Translations under genes and position numbers: made by a program
Shown here: in pieces, positions 10,302 to 21,261 of the stretch
Layout of the letters: the number at the start of each line of letters is the position of its first letter
How positions within the stretch are numbered: the stretch's first letter is position 1
NCBI GenBank assembly: GCA_008729055.1
Contig: SDUX01000007.1
Span: forward strand, 6,767,240 to 6,831,239
Length of the DNA stretch: 64,000 nucleotides
Direction of reading: 5' to 3'
DNA from: Pyropia haitanensis
Taxonomy: Eukaryota > Rhodophyta > Bangiophyceae > Bangiales > Bangiaceae
The notes under the pieces: model-generated
Database searches by the model: none
What the model was told of the DNA's origin: nothing
The model's input: the letters and a program-made list of their open reading frames with translations, nothing else

Positions 10302-11234
10302 ATGGCCTCCGTCGAGTCCCTGGCCGCCACCTTTGACCGCCCCGATGGCACCGTCCGTGTCGTCTCTGAGAACGGCCTCCCCGCCGTGCGGCTGACGTCC
10401 CCCTCCTCGGCGGCGAGTGCGCTCATCTACCTCCACGGCGCGCACGTGGCATCGTGGACCGACGCGGCGGGGACGTCCCTCCTCTACATGTCCCCGACCG
10501 CCGTCTACAATGGCAAAAAAGCCCTCCGCGGGGGGGTGCCGCTGTGCTGGCCCCAGTTTGGGCCCGGCGCCCTCCCCCAGCACGGCTTTGCGCGCACCAG
10601 CACGTGGACGCTGGTGGCGACCGCCGCCGAGGGCGAGCCGGTCGGCGGCGCCCGCAGCGCCACCTTTTGCCTCGGCTCGTCGGCCGCCACCCGCGACGCG
10701 GGCTACCCCGCCGACTGGGTGCTGACCTACACCGTTTCGCTGCAGCCGACGACCGGCACCCTCTCCCTCCGCCTGGCCGTCGCGGTCGCGGCGGGCTCCC
10801 CGCCGGCACCCCTCACCGCCGCCCTCCACACCTACTTTGCGGTCGATGCGGCGGCGGCGTGCGCGGTGCACGGCCTGGGCGGCCTCACGTACCGCAACAC
10901 CGCAGAAGGGGGGAGGGAGGAGGTGGAGGCGGGCGAGACCGTCACCGTCGGGTCGGCGGAGGTGGACCGCGTCTACCTCGACGTCCTGTCGACGGTGACG
11001 CTCAGCCGCGGCGGTACGCCGGGGGGGGCCGTGCGGATGCACACCAAGAACTTCCCCGACGCCGTCGTGTGGAACCCGTACAAGGCCAAGGCGGCGTCGC
11101 TGGCGGACATGCCGGACGATGGCTGGGAGCGGTTTGTGTGTGTGGAGGCGGTCGCCGTCAAGACCCCCGTCACCGTACCTGGGGGGGGGGAGTGGGTGGG
11201 GGAAGTCGTCCTCGAGTCGGTGCCGGCGACTTGA
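10302..11234 (+). CDS. Glucose-6-phosphate 1-epimerase (D-hexose-6-phosphate mutarotase)
   Basis: This is an intact, intronless 310-residue frame. The ATG at 10302 (CCATGG context) is preferred to an upstream in-frame GTG; a pyrimidine/T-rich leader precedes it. It is a YeaD/YMR099c-type member of the aldose-1-epimerase superfamily, interconverting alpha and beta glucose 6-phosphate. Conserved features are LIYLHGAHVASW, GGVPLCWPQFGP and QHGFAR with catalytic His94, LHTYF with His176, WNPYKAKA, and CVEAVAV with Glu282 as the likely general base. Length matches the family. No transit peptide is evident, so it is probably cytosolic, where floridean starch metabolism occurs. Confidence 0.9.
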   Translation: MASVESLAATFDRPDGTVRVVSENGLPAVRLTSPSSAASALIYLHGAHVASWTDAAGTSLLYMSPTAVYNGKKALRGGVPLCWPQFGPGALPQHGFARTSTWTLVATAAEGEPVGGARSATFCLGSSAATRDAGYPADWVLTYTVSLQPTTGTLSLRLAVAVAAGSPPAPLTAALHTYFAVDAAAACAVHGLGGLTYRNTAEGGREEVEAGETVTVGSAEVDRVYLDVLSTVTLSRGGTPGGAVRMHTKNFPDAVVWNPYKAKAASLADMPDDGWERFVCVEAVAVKTPVTVPGGGEWVGEVVLESVPAT

Positions 11235-13005
11235 GGCGCGGGACAGGTGTGGGGATGGGAGGGGGGGTGGACGAAGGGTGGGGGAAGAGCCGGGGAGAGA
11301 AGACAGCGGGGTGGGGCGAAGGGAGGCCTCGCTTGTACGTACGGGGAGATGAAGAGGGCAGCACGGTGCTGCGAGGGAGCCCCGCTGTGCACGAAGGGGG
11401 CGAGCGCCGCGGGATGCGAGGCCCACTGCACTTCCCCTCGCCTCTGTCGACGCGCCGCCACTGTCACGCCTCGACAGGCAGGCGGCAGCCGCGCGGTTCG
11501 ACCGCGCCCTCCTTCGCACCCTTGCCGTCCCTCCCCCCAGCCCCCTCCGCCAGAGCCCCACGGTTTGATTGCCTGTGTCTGCAGGGGTTGCCTGCCACTG
11601 CTCTAGGGAAGGTGGCGACTGGGTGCCGTGGGGAACTTGTCTTGGTCATGGTTGAAAGGGGGTGATGGTAGCACGTGGGCTTTGGCTACGCTGCACCCGT
11701 CGGACAGCGCGCACCCATCCTCTTCGCTGCGCGGCCGCCGACCGCGCGCCCCAGACGGCTGCGTCGCCTGCCGTCCATCCACTCTGACGGAGGAGCGGCA
11801 GTGACCCGCCGTGGTCGACGATAGCGGCAACGCGCTGCACGCGTGGCGGCAGCAGTTGCTGCAGGCGCCCCCACCCGGAGCGGGCTCTGCCAAAGATGCA
11901 CGCTGCACCACGGAAAACCTCTCTACCAGCCCCTCCCTCTTGGCGAAGAGAGTCCTCTGCGTCACAACACCGGCGGCCACCCCCGGGTGCCTGTAGGGCG
12001 GCGGGCCAGTCTGCCCCCATTCGTCACCTCCCCGCCACTGCGCAGGCAGGGGCGGGGAATGGGTGGCGGTCCGTGGCGGCGGCGGCAGAGGCGCATCCGC
12101 GTTGCCCGCGCGGGCGATGCGCCGGAGCAAAGAGCGGCGGACGTGGGGCGGCGGCGGCAGGCCAGTTGTTAGCAGGACGACCGAGAGCCGCGGTAAACCC
12201 TGCGGCGCGGGGATGACCTCAAGCGCTTCGTGCTGACGTGAGGTGGTCGTCTGAGGCCGCGGCGAGAGCGAGGATCTGGACCAGATGTCACCATATGAAA
12301 TGTCACACTTCTTTGGTTTCCCATTCCTGATACGTACTGTTGAAGTGAAGGGTCGACCGGTGATAGGCTCACAGGCCGAGAGACAAACAATACTTACAGT
12401 GGTTGTTCAAAGCGAAGCACAGAACGGTGAACAGTTCACGCAAATACCTGTCTCACCTTTTGGGTGGCTGCCCTGGACCACAGAGCGGGTGCCCTCGAGC
12501 ACACGAGGCCGTGTGACGGTCACGCCAGAAATCTCACCCACATCCACCACCCTTCCGAGTGGCCGTCCTTTTTCCGTGGCTGGGAGGGCGGTCGGCCGCA
12601 ACCCCACCGCGAGATGAGAGCCATGCCTGAGGGTGTGTGGCTGGCAGCCCGGGAGGCTATCCACACTTCTGGAACATCCATTCTGAGCAGTGTCGGGACC
12701 ACCACAGCCTCTCAGGCATCGATCTCGGCCCTGCGATGCGAGATTGGCAGACCCCCGATCGCCCCCGGGCCTTGGCGCCCGCCCGCAAGGTACGGAGAGA
12801 GCCCTGTCTTGGGGGTGTCGGACACCGTGCCGCCTCATAAGCGCAGGGCCCACCCGCGGTTGCCATTGCCAGCTCGGTCCCGCACCCCATAGCCATCTGC
12901 ATCGCCTATTGCCGCGCTCTCCTTCATCCGCAGCCCCCGCCGCCTCGCCTGAGTCGGTGTGTGGATCCACATCCCGACGTCTCGTCCCCACCCACCCTCT
13001 TCACG
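11235..13005. other. Intergenic region between the epimerase and GapA
   Basis: About 1.77 kb without a supportable gene. Short ORFs on both strands (for example an ATG-initiated frame at 12285-12617) show no motif or consistent codon bias. The stretch 12290-12450 is clearly less GC-rich. The last 30 bases before 13006 (CTCGTCCCCACCCACCCTCT) form the pyrimidine-rich leader of GapA. Confidence 0.5.
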
Positions 13006-14581
13006 ATGGCGTTTGTCGGCAGCACGGTGACTGGCGTGGCGGGGGCCCGCGCGCCCACGAGCAAGATCTGCTCGGTACGTGGTGTGGGGCGTCGTGCCGA
13101 GATGGGGCGTAGGGCCCATCCTAAGTGCATTTGGGGTGTTGCGGTCGGGGGATCGGCCGTCTTCCCGGGTGCCTGTACCGCGTCCGGGCGATGCGCGCGC
13201 CGTGGTGGCAGTGACTGGTGGGCGACGCGGCAATGGGGATCACGATGATTGGAGGCGTTGTTGCCCAGCTGTGGCGCCGTATTGTCCTGTGCACGTCGTG
13301 CATTGTTGAGGATCCCTTGCTGACTCGCCTCCGTACCAACGTTTGGGCCTTGATCCGCCGACGCGTTGCATTTTCGTCTGCTGGCCCCCTCTTAACCACC
13401 TTCGACACCACCCACAGAGCCGCGCCAGCTTTGCCCAGTTCTCGGGCATGCGCTCGGTCAACGGCGCGCGTGTGCTGCAGCCGGTGCAGGGCGCTGATGC
13501 CAACGATGCGTTCTTTGCCGCCGTCTCGACGGTCGCGGCCCCCTCGGCGTCGACGGCGCCGACGATGAAGCTCAAGGTCGCTATCAGCGGCTTTGGCCGC
13601 ATTGGCCGCAACTTCCTGCGCGCCTGGGCCGAGAAGAGCGACACCCCCCTGGATGTGGTGTGCATCAATGACACCTCGGGTGTCAAGACGGCGTGCCACC
13701 TGCTGAAGTACGACTCTATCCTCGGCACCTTCGCCGGCACCGTCGAGGCGGGTGAGGACTCGATCACCATCAACGGCAAGAAGGTGCGCGTTGTGTCCAA
13801 CCGCGACCCCCTGCAGCTCCCGTGGGCGGAGATGGGCGTCGACATTGTTATTGAGTCGACGGGTGTGTTTGTGGACAAGAAGGGCGCGTCCAAGCACCTG
13901 ACGGCCGGCGCCAAGAAGGTGCTGATCACCGCGCCCGGCAAGGGCGAGGGCATCCAGACCTACGTCGTGGGTGTGAATGACGGTGACTACACGCACGCCA
14001 CGGACGACATTGTGTCCAACGCGTCGTGCACGACCATGTGCATGGCTCCCTTCGTCAAGGTTCTGGAGGACGAGTTCGGCATCGTCAAGGGCACCATGAC
14101 CACGACCCACTCCTACACGGGTGACCAGCGCCTGCTGGATGCCGGTCACCGTGACCTGCGCCGCGCCCGGTCGGCGGCCCTCAACATTGTGCCCACCACC
14201 ACGGGTGCGGCCCAGGCCGTGGCCCTTGTCATCCCGTCGATGAAGGGCAAGCTCAACGGCTACGCCCTGCGCGTGCCGACCCCCAACGTGTCGGTGTGCG
14301 ACGTGGTTGTGGAGGTCAAGAGGCCGACGTTCAAGGAGGAGGTCAACGGCGCCTTCCTGAAGGCCGCCCAGGGCCCCATGAAGGGCATCCTGAAGTACTC
14401 GGACGAGCCTCTGGTGTCGTCTGACTTCAAGGGCATGGTTGAGTCGACGGCTGTGGACGTCTCCATGACGACGGTGGTGGGTGACACGATGGTCAAGGTG
14501 CTGGCGTGGTACGACAACGAGTGGTCGTACTCGCTGCGCGTCCTGGACCTGGCCGAGATCATGGCCAGCAAGTGGGAGTAA
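13006..14581 (+). CDS. GapA: Plastid glyceraldehyde-3-phosphate dehydrogenase, A subunit
   Basis: Exons are 13006-13074 and 13418-14581; the 343-bp intron (GTACGT...CACAG, phase 0) lies inside the transit peptide. The product has 410 residues. Residues 1-72 ([13 protein letters not shown] onward) are a plastid transit peptide; the mature enzyme starts near residue 73 ([20 protein letters not shown]). The Rossmann motif GFGRIGR, the [17 protein letters not shown] segment, the active site NASCTT (Cys227), [34 protein letters not shown] and [12 protein letters not shown] are all present. It catalyses the NADPH/NADH-dependent reduction step of the Calvin cycle. It ends at SKWE, without the GapB/CP12-like C-terminal extension. 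An intron in the transit region is known for red algal GapA genes, which supports the taxonomic call. Confidence 0.95.
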
Positions 14582-15156
14582 GCGGCGCGCGCCGTTGGTG
14601 ACCCATGCTTTGCTACTTTATCTTTCCTTCCTGCACTGTGCCCCGTCCTACGCTGTTCGGTCCTTTCCGGTCTGTTTTGCTAGAGCGTCATTTTTTTTGC
14701 GTTTTTTCCAAACGTTTCTGGGAACTGGTGCGGTCTGGTTTCTCATCAGCAGGGGACGAGCGGGTCCCCTGTCCTGCACTCCAGCTCTGCCCCCACGTTG
14801 ACGGCGGCGATTGCCTCTTTCAACACCCGCGCATGAAGCGCTTTCCCCAATCCCTTGGCTGACCGCCGGTTCTGTAGAACACGCTGTCCTCACGAGCCCC
14901 CCGTCCACTTTGGTCCCCTCTGGTGTACGCTCTCCTGTCCACCTCCTTGACCGCGCGGACCGCGAGAGTGCAGCTGTCACCACAAGCACAGCCTCGTCAT
15001 GGGCAAGAGCATGAGAGTGTTGTGCGCCCCCGGACAGGCTCGAGCTCCCTCAGGCTTCCTCAGACGCTCGGAACTAAAAAGAAACAGGACCTCCAAGACT
15101 GTATTATAGAAAAGCTGGGAGTAGCCAAGTGCAGCCCCCCCCCCCCCCCGCTCCCG
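14582..15156. other. Convergent intergenic region, GapA and RPAC2 3' sides
   Basis: The region is T-rich in its left part (14610-14720, presumably the GapA 3' UTR), with mixed composition to the right and a C run at 15137-15150. No gene or structured RNA was recognised. Confidence 0.5.
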
Positions 15157-15513
15157 CTAAGCTCCTTCATCCATTCCCCCTTCTGACCTGGCCGCTTCGT
15201 GCGCCTCCACCGCAGCGTCAAACGTCTTGCGCATACTTCCTGCCATGCTCATGAGGTCGACGAGAGCTTCTCGCACTACCCGCAACGCAGGAACCCCGCC
15301 AGAAGTCTGGACACGCAGGTTCATCTTGGCCTCGGAAGGGTGGGGGATGCTGTAGCCACAAAACTGGACGGCCTTCTTCTTGGCCAGCACATACCGCAGG
15401 GCATTGCCGAGAGTGTGGTCCTCGTCCGCCAGTATCAGCGTCACGCAGGTAGGGCTTGTACCAAGAATTTGCACCTTGGGGCCCGTCGTTGGCAGAACGT
15501 CTTCAGGCTCCAT
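15157..15513 (-). CDS. DNA-directed RNA polymerases I and III subunit RPAC2 (AC19)
   Basis: The frame encodes 118 residues. The ATG at 15513 (MEPEDVLPTT) is used; the frame continues 4 codons further only through a TTG. The RPB11/RPAC2-type dimerisation domain is nearly the whole protein: LILADEDHTLGNALRYVL, then VQFCGYSIPHPSEAKMNLRV and VREALVDLMSMAGSM. HPSEAKMNLRVQT matches RPAC2 rather than RPB11. It would pair with RPAC1 (AC40) in the assembly platform of Pol I and Pol III in the nucleus. Length fits the family. It shares a 650-bp divergent promoter region with MO25. Confidence 0.92.
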   Translation of the reverse strand: MEPEDVLPTTGPKVQILGTSPTCVTLILADEDHTLGNALRYVLAKKKAVQFCGYSIPHPSEAKMNLRVQTSGGVPALRVVREALVDLMSMAGSMRKTFDAAVEAHEAARSEGGMDEGA

Positions 15514-16163
15514 TGACACAAGCAAGAGACGGTGCCGGCCAGAAAAGGGGGGAAAAAGAGCGTAGCGGAAGGGAGAAAAGGAGAAGGCGCGCGAGGGAGA
15601 CTGGGGACGAGTTTCTGAACGAGGAAGTCAAGAGCCGGGTGCGCGCTCACGAAGAAGCACGAGAGGCGGCAGTGAAGCGCACGCAGACAGCTGCGCTACG
15701 ACGTTCGGAGTGCAGGTGGGCAGGTGAGCGGCGACTACGCCATCATCATGCAGCCGAGCCGCGTCTTTCATGCGACGGACGACGTTGATCCGGGCCGAGA
15801 GACCGCACACGACTTGATGCGCATGTCCATCGCGACAACAAGTACGCCGCACTGGCCAATACGTACATAACACCCCATCGAGAACACAAAGTGCGTACTT
15901 CACGGGCAGAACCAGGAATGTTAGGATAAGTGAGCATACTTGCGTGACTTGCAACACCCCCTCTGGTTTCCTTGACCCGCTGACGGGCGCTGCCGGCGTG
16001 CCCGCAACAGCACCCCCCTCTTGGCCGCACCCACCGCCCTGCTTGAGCTTTGTTAGACCGCCCCCATTTCCTCCTTCCGCACCTGTTTTGCGACACGAGG
16101 CATTCTCCCATTTCTTCTTCCCCCCATCCACCCCCTTCCTTCACCTCCCTCCCCCTTGCCATC
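15514..16163. promoter_or_regulatory. Shared divergent promoter region, RPAC2 and MO25
   Basis: 650 bp between two outward-facing start codons. Each side ends in a pyrimidine-rich leader: 16040-16160 on the plus strand (TTCTTCTTCCCCCCATCCAC and CACCTCCCTCCCCCTTGCC) and 15530-15590 on the minus strand (TCTTTTTCCCCCCTTTTC). No TATA box was seen on either side. Promoter function is inferred from position. Confidence 0.5.
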
Positions 16164-17219
16164 ATGTGGAGCACATTATTTTCGTCGCGGAAGAAGAGCC
16201 TTGCCGAGACCGTCGCCGCCTTTAGGTCCGTCGTGCGGCGCTCCCACGAGTCCTCCCCTGTGGACGTGACGCACGGCGGGTCTGCCGCATCGGCGGCGGC
16301 GGCTGCGGCGGCGCCCGTTCCAGACGCCCTCCGCGCCGAGGCGTCCAAGCATGTGGTCGCCCTTAAGGCGGCCCTCTTTGGGGACCTTGCCGCCGAGGTG
16401 CCGCCCAAGCCCGAGGACGTGGCGCTTCTGACCGCCGAAGCCGTCGACGGGGACCTGTTAGCGCTTCTCGCCCGCCACTTGCGGCTGCTAGAGTTTGAGG
16501 CTTCCAAGGACGCGGTGCTGGTCTTTAACAACCTCCTCCGTCGCTCTGCTGGCGGCCGCACCGCCGTTGCCCGCGTTGATGCCGACGGTGTGCTGGATAC
16601 GCTGGTGGGTGGGTACGAGGTCAATGCGCTGGCGCTGAACTGTGGGTCGATGCTGCGTGAGTGCCTACGCCACGAGCCGCTTGTGCGGGCGTTGCTTTGG
16701 TCGCCCCTTTTCTGGCGCTTCTTCTCTCTAGTGGGCGTCGCGGACTTTGACGTTGCTTCGGATGCGTTCCTCTCGTTTAAGGAAGCGCTAACCCGCCACA
16801 AGGCGGTCATCACGGCCTTCATGGCCGACCGACTGGACCCGTTTGTGTCTGCATACAACGGGTTGCTCTCGTCCAAGAACTACGTGGTACGGCGGCAGTC
16901 CCTCAAGCTACTCGGCGAGATGCTCGTGGAGCGGTCCAACTTTGGCCTGATGACCCACTACATCGCGTCGGCGGACAACCTGAAGCTGATCATGAATCTG
17001 CTGCTCGACAGCCGGCGAAACATTCAGTTTGAGGCCTTCCACGTCTTCAAGGTGTTTGTGGCGAACCCGAACAAGACGCCCCCAGTGGCCACCATCCTGG
17101 CCAAAAACCGCGACAGGTTGCTGTCTTACCTTGCGGACTTCCTGACCGACCGAGACGACGAGCAGTTCCATGAGGAGCGGCTGATGATCATGGAAGAGAT
17201 CCGCGGCCTGGGACCATAG
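16164..17219 (+). CDS. MO25/CAB39 scaffold protein
   Basis: This is an intact, intronless frame of 351 residues, close to the usual 340. It is the ARM/HEAT-like MO25 family throughout: LLARHLRLLEFEASKDAVLV, VFNNLLRR, VNALALNCGSMLRECLRH, FDVASDAFLSFKEALTRHK and NYVVRRQSLKLLGEMLVERS. It then has YIASADNLKLIMNLLLDS, IQFEAFHVFKVFVANPNK and FHEERLMIMEEIRGL. MO25 binds STRAD or GCK-type kinases and activates them (LKB1 complex in animals; polarity and cell division pathways in fungi and plants). An Ala-rich insert at residues about 36-50 is lineage-specific. The start follows a long pyrimidine leader. Confidence 0.95.
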   Translation: MWSTLFSSRKKSLAETVAAFRSVVRRSHESSPVDVTHGGSAASAAAAAAAPVPDALRAEASKHVVALKAALFGDLAAEVPPKPEDVALLTAEAVDGDLLALLARHLRLLEFEASKDAVLVFNNLLRRSAGGRTAVARVDADGVLDTLVGGYEVNALALNCGSMLRECLRHEPLVRALLWSPLFWRFFSLVGVADFDVASDAFLSFKEALTRHKAVITAFMADRLDPFVSAYNGLLSSKNYVVRRQSLKLLGEMLVERSNFGLMTHYIASADNLKLIMNLLLDSRRNIQFEAFHVFKVFVANPNKTPPVATILAKNRDRLLSYLADFLTDRDDEQFHEERLMIMEEIRGLGP

Positions 17220-18002
17220 GGGTGGGTGGGGTGGGAGGCGGGAATCCGTAGGGGAGTGCGGTGCAGCACTCTCTGAAGGGGCTGCTTCCTCTGGCACGTT
17301 TTATGCTTTTTCCTTTTCTTCTTGTGTATCTCTTTCCTACCTCTGGGCTGGGCTATATCTGCTTCCTTGTTTTTTTTTTCCAATATTCTCTTACACTCGT
17401 GGATTGCTTGTTTTTTTGTGTGCACTGCCTCTTTTCTCTCTGCAGATGCTGTACGTGTTCCCTTTTTGCCAACTCCTACTGTACATGCTCTTTACCTCCC
17501 TTGCCGACCTCTTTGTTTGCACTGCCGACGAGCCGCACTTTGGCGGCGTGGTTGCTTGTGCCGTTGGCACGGCGAGTAGGCGTCCTGAGGTGAGCACGCG
17601 CGAAATTGTAGGCAACGAGCGCAGCGCGGGCGCGCACGCAGATATTGCGTCTATTCTGGCTCTGATGGGCAGCCACACGGGAAGCCAAGTACAAGTGGAA
17701 AAAAAAAAAACCGGCCCGTGGCCACGCAGGCCATATAGCTCTCCCGTTCATTCCCCCCTTCCAGGCCTGAGCGTCCTTTGCCTTGACCGACCTACACAGC
17801 CACTCAATCGCTACGTCCCGCACACCTGGACAGGGCTCACCATCCCCCCGTGGCAAGCGGACACGACCAGGCCCTTGCACTCCCCCCATCCACCCTCCCG
17901 GGCATCCCGCTCTTGGCGGTGCCTTATCGTCCCGCCGCTCACAAACCCACGCCACACCCCAGCCCAAGCTCCACAGACTCTCAAAGCCGCCGCTGCCGCC
18001 GC
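17220..18002. other. Convergent intergenic region, MO25 and RRF 3' sides
   Basis: The left part (17280-17520) is very T-rich on the plus strand, unlike the rest of the window, and is probably MO25 3' UTR. An A run lies at 17699-17710. No gene was recognised. Confidence 0.5.
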
Positions 18003-18752
18003 CTAGACCTTCATGATGTCCTTCTCCTTCTCCTCAAACGCCTTGTCAATCATGCCCACGTACTTTTCGGTGAGCTTGCTAATCTTGTCTTGCAGGTCCT
18101 TGCTCAAATCCTTGCCCAGCTCCGCCGCCTTCTCCTGCTTCTTCACCTTGTCAATCACGTCGCGCCGCACATTGCGGCACGCCACCCGCCCTTCCTCGGC
18201 AAGCGCCTTGGCTTGCTTGGACAGCTCCTTCCGGCGCTCCTTGGTCAGCTGCGGGACGGTCAGGCGGATGACCACCCCGTCGCTGTTGGGCATCATGCCC
18301 AGGTCGCTCTCCATCAACGCCCGCTCGATGTCCTTGATGGACCCCTTGTCAAACGCATCAATGGTGAGGGTGGTGCTGCTGGTCGCCGAGATGGACGCCA
18401 GCGACTGGAGGGGCGTCTCGGCGCCATAGTAGTCGACCATGACGCGGTCGAGGATGGACGGCACCGCGCGGCCGGTGCGGATGGTGTTGAAGTTGTTGCG
18501 CACAGACTCAAGTGTCTTCTCCATCCGTGACGACGCGTCCTCCTCCTCGGCCGACAGGGCCATCGCGACGCGGCGGAGCTGGTGGTGACCGCCACCAGGG
18601 CAGCACTCACAGCCGCGGCCAGCAGGGGCATGGGCGGAGAGGGGGCGGCGTTGCCCCAGCGGCACGCCGCCCAGCGCGGGGGACCGGCACGCCGCCAGGC
18701 GCGCGGCGGGGGCGCCCAGCCCCAGGCCGCCACACGCCGGCACAAACGCCAT
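18003..18752 (-). CDS. Plastid ribosome recycling factor
   Basis: The frame encodes 249 residues. The ATG at 18752 gives MAFVPACGGLGLGAPAARLA, an Arg/Ala-rich transit peptide of about 65 residues. The RRF domain follows: SSRMEKTLESVRNNFNTIRT, GRAVPSILDRVMVDYYG, TPLQSLASISA, DLGMMPNSDGVVIRLTVPQL, TKERRKELSKQAKALAEEGR and VRRDVIDKVKKQEK, ending IMKV. It splits post-termination ribosomes together with EF-G, here presumably in the plastid. Length and motif order match bacterial RRF plus a transit peptide. It is intronless. Confidence 0.93.
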   Translation of the reverse strand: MAFVPACGGLGLGAPAARLAACRSPALGGVPLGQRRPLSAHAPAGRGCECCPGGGHHQLRRVAMALSAEEEDASSRMEKTLESVRNNFNTIRTGRAVPSILDRVMVDYYGAETPLQSLASISATSSTTLTIDAFDKGSIKDIERALMESDLGMMPNSDGVVIRLTVPQLTKERRKELSKQAKALAEEGRVACRNVRRDVIDKVKKQEKAAELGKDLSKDLQDKISKLTEKYVGMIDKAFEEKEKDIMKV

Positions 18753-19409
18753 CGCGCTGCTACCGCGGCGCGCACACAAAGGTGGGGACGCCGGGAACGC
18801 GGGCGGGCGGGGAGCCGCAGGAAGTTGCACCGTTGACAGCAGGCCACGGAGGGAAGGGGGCGAGGGGGGGCGGGCTGACCGCGAGTGGTTGGTGGCGGTG
18901 CGCTCCCACAGCGCCGGGTTTGGGCGGGCGGGGTGATGGCCGGGGAGGGAGGGAGGAAGAAGGTCGCTGCTTGCATCGCCCAGGGGTGGGGCCGTGCGCG
19001 GGGATTGTTCTGGACTCTTGCAGGCGCACGATCTCCAGGAACCCCGACGCGCCCCTCCACGTGTGAGTGGGTGGATGCGTTTGGTTTGTCAGAGTAGTCC
19101 CCCCATGTCCGTGTGCCCGTACTTTTCGTCGGCGTTTACGGTGTCGTCTCTACGGCGGCGACGATCGGCTGCATGGCCGCTTTCGACATTTGGCCGTCAT
19201 ATCCGCCGCGCCGGCACCTACCGCAGCCACATCGGCTCTCCCCCTCTTCCGTCCCGCTCCTCCACAGTATCGCAGGAGCCATTCGGGAGCCGCACGCGGG
19301 AGCCGCACGCTGGCCACCCCCGTCCCGGTCTTGCTGCTCTTCTTCCCCTTTTCTTCTCTGTTGCCCTGCACCTTTCCACTCTCCTCGCGCCCCCCCGCGG
19401 CGCGCGCCA
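18753..19409. promoter_or_regulatory. Divergent promoter region, RRF and a possible secreted protein
   Basis: The plus-strand right end (19325-19400) is pyrimidine-rich (CTTTTCTTCTCTG, CACCTTTCCACTCTCCTC), as before other starts in this window. Nothing else recognisable was seen, and no TATA box. Confidence 0.4.
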
Positions 19410-19843
19410 ATGGGCCGCGCCCTCTGGGCTGGCACGCGGCTGCTGCCCGCGGCGCTCGTCGCTGGCGTCGTCTCCCTCGCGGCCACCCCCGCGGCGAGCC
19501 CCGCCGACGCGGCGGCGCTCGCCGCCCGCCGCGACCCGGCCATCCGCGAGCGGCGGCACGCGGCGCGGCGGGCGGCCGCCGCGGCGGCGGCGGCGGCGAC
19601 GGCGCGAGAGGCGGCGGCCGACGACGCGGCTGCCGCTGTCGCCGCCGCCGCCGCCGGCGGCGGCGCCACGGGGCAGGGGGGGCCGTCACCGCCCACGGCA
19701 CCCGCCGCCGTCTATGGCGGTGGCGGTGGCGGGAGGGGGGAGTCGGGGGGCGGGAGCGACCGCGGCGGCGGCGGTGGCGGCGGTGGCGACTGTGGTGGCG
19801 GCGGCGGCGGGGGCGCGGGGGCGGCGGCGGCGGCACGAGGCCT

Positions 19844-19880
<37 letters not shown>

Positions 19881-19910
19881 GGGGTGACGGCCCCGGCGGG
19901 CCGGCCGTGA
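19410..19910 (+). CDS. Possible secreted Ala/Gly-rich protein, unrecognised
   Basis: A 166-residue frame starting at an ATG that follows a typical pyrimidine-rich leader. The N-terminus MGRALWAGTRLLPAALVAGV continues VSLAATPAASPADA, a plausible signal peptide with cleavage near residue 30. Next come an Ala/Arg-rich helix (ALAARRDPAIRERRHAARRA) and then Gly-rich low complexity to the stop. It has no domain I recognise. A homopolymer indel could change the C-terminal half. The evidence is the start context and signal-like N-terminus only. Confidence 0.4.
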
Positions 19911-21261
19911 GGGGCGCCCGCCGGACCGGTGGGCGGGCGGCGGTCGGCGCCACTGGGTGCGCGCGGGGCGTGGCGTGCGCACGGGCTGCGGTCGATTGGC
20001 GGGCACGGGTGGCGGCGGTGGCGGCGGTGGTGGGGTGGCGGGGTGGCGGGGTGGGGTGGGCGTGGCGGCCTGTGCGACATGCCGGACAGGCGGCCTGCTG
20101 GGTTGGGGGGGCGGCCGGCCGCCGCTGCCGCCGCCGCTGCCCCGCCACGCGCGACCGTCGCTGGCGTCGTTGCTGCTGCTGCGCCCGGGCCGGCGGCGGC
20201 CACCGCGTCGGCGCCGTCCCAGCCGCTGCCGCTGCCGCCGCCATCCGTCGGGTGCCAACGAGCGTCGCCCCCCCTGTTGTCCCGCGGAGGTTGGGTGACT
20301 GCGTTTGTTTTCCCTGCGTGGCGGCGGTTGGTGGGAGGGGGAGTGCGGCGGGGGCGGATGCGGGAGGGAGGAGCGGCCGGCGCACGTCCCCTCCTTCCCC
20401 CCCCCCAACCCCCCACCTGCCCGCCTGTCCGCCCGCCCGCCTGCCCGTCCCTAAACGCCTGCCCTTCACCTCCCTCGGAAAGCACCGCGCACCGCTGACG
20501 GCGGGCGTGGCAGCCGCGTGGGCGCCGTGTGGTGGGTGCCGCGGCCAACAGCGGGGGGCAGCGGATCGGGGCGGGCCGCGCACGTACGTATGGGATCGCC
20601 CGGCGGGGGTGCTGGGGATGGGGGGAGGCGGGACGTGGCGGCGGCGGCACTTGGGAGGCATCGGCGTCGCATCCAGGAGGGGAAGAGGGGGTTTGCTCGG
20701 CCGCCGCTGCGACGACGCGCCGCGGCCGCCGCCGCTTGTCGTGGCGCGGCGGGCGCCTCGCTTTCTTTGTCTCGCTTTTTGGTCTCCCGCGTGTCTCTTG
20801 TTTTTTGTTCCCGTGTCCCTCTCCCCCTCGTCACGCTGCCTTGCGCACCGCCGCCCATAACCCCCGCACGCGCGCCGCCCGCCAGAGTTCCCCCCAAACA
20901 CGGCAACCTTGCTTGGCAGCCGCCGCGTCGTGCGCACCGTCAAGATTCGACAGAGGCCGCTGCGCACCAGCGGCCGCAGCGGCCGCAGCGGCCACGACGA
21001 CGGGACGTAGGAGGGCTGGCGCGAGGGCGACGGGCTCCCGCCCCCGCCCCCGCCCGTCGGGGGGCCACTCACGGCCCACACGCCCGCTCGGGAGAGTCCC
21101 CGCCGCCGCCCCCCCCCACTCCCATGCCCTCTCCCCCCGGCGGCCGCCGCGGCGCCCCCGCCCGGCCGGTGGCGGCGGCGGCCGGCAGCGCGGCGGCCCA
21201 GGCGGCGGCGGCGGTCAAGAGGCGCGCCCATCGAGGATGCCCATCACCCGCCGCCAGCCCG
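19911..21261. other. Convergent intergenic region
   Basis: Low-complexity GC-rich DNA with many overlapping Arg/Pro/Gly shadows on both strands. A pyrimidine-rich block at 20755-20850 resembles a gene leader but no convincing coding start follows it. No gene can be supported. Confidence 0.4.

Noticed and set aside
12285..12617. ATG-initiated 110-residue plus-strand ORF upstream of GapA
   Set aside because: No domain, no pyrimidine leader, mixed codon use; probably chance in an AT-richer stretch.
15944..16225. Plus-strand ORF overlapping the MO25 start in another frame
   Set aside because: It reads the C/T-rich leader as Pro/Ser; MO25 in the correct frame explains the region.
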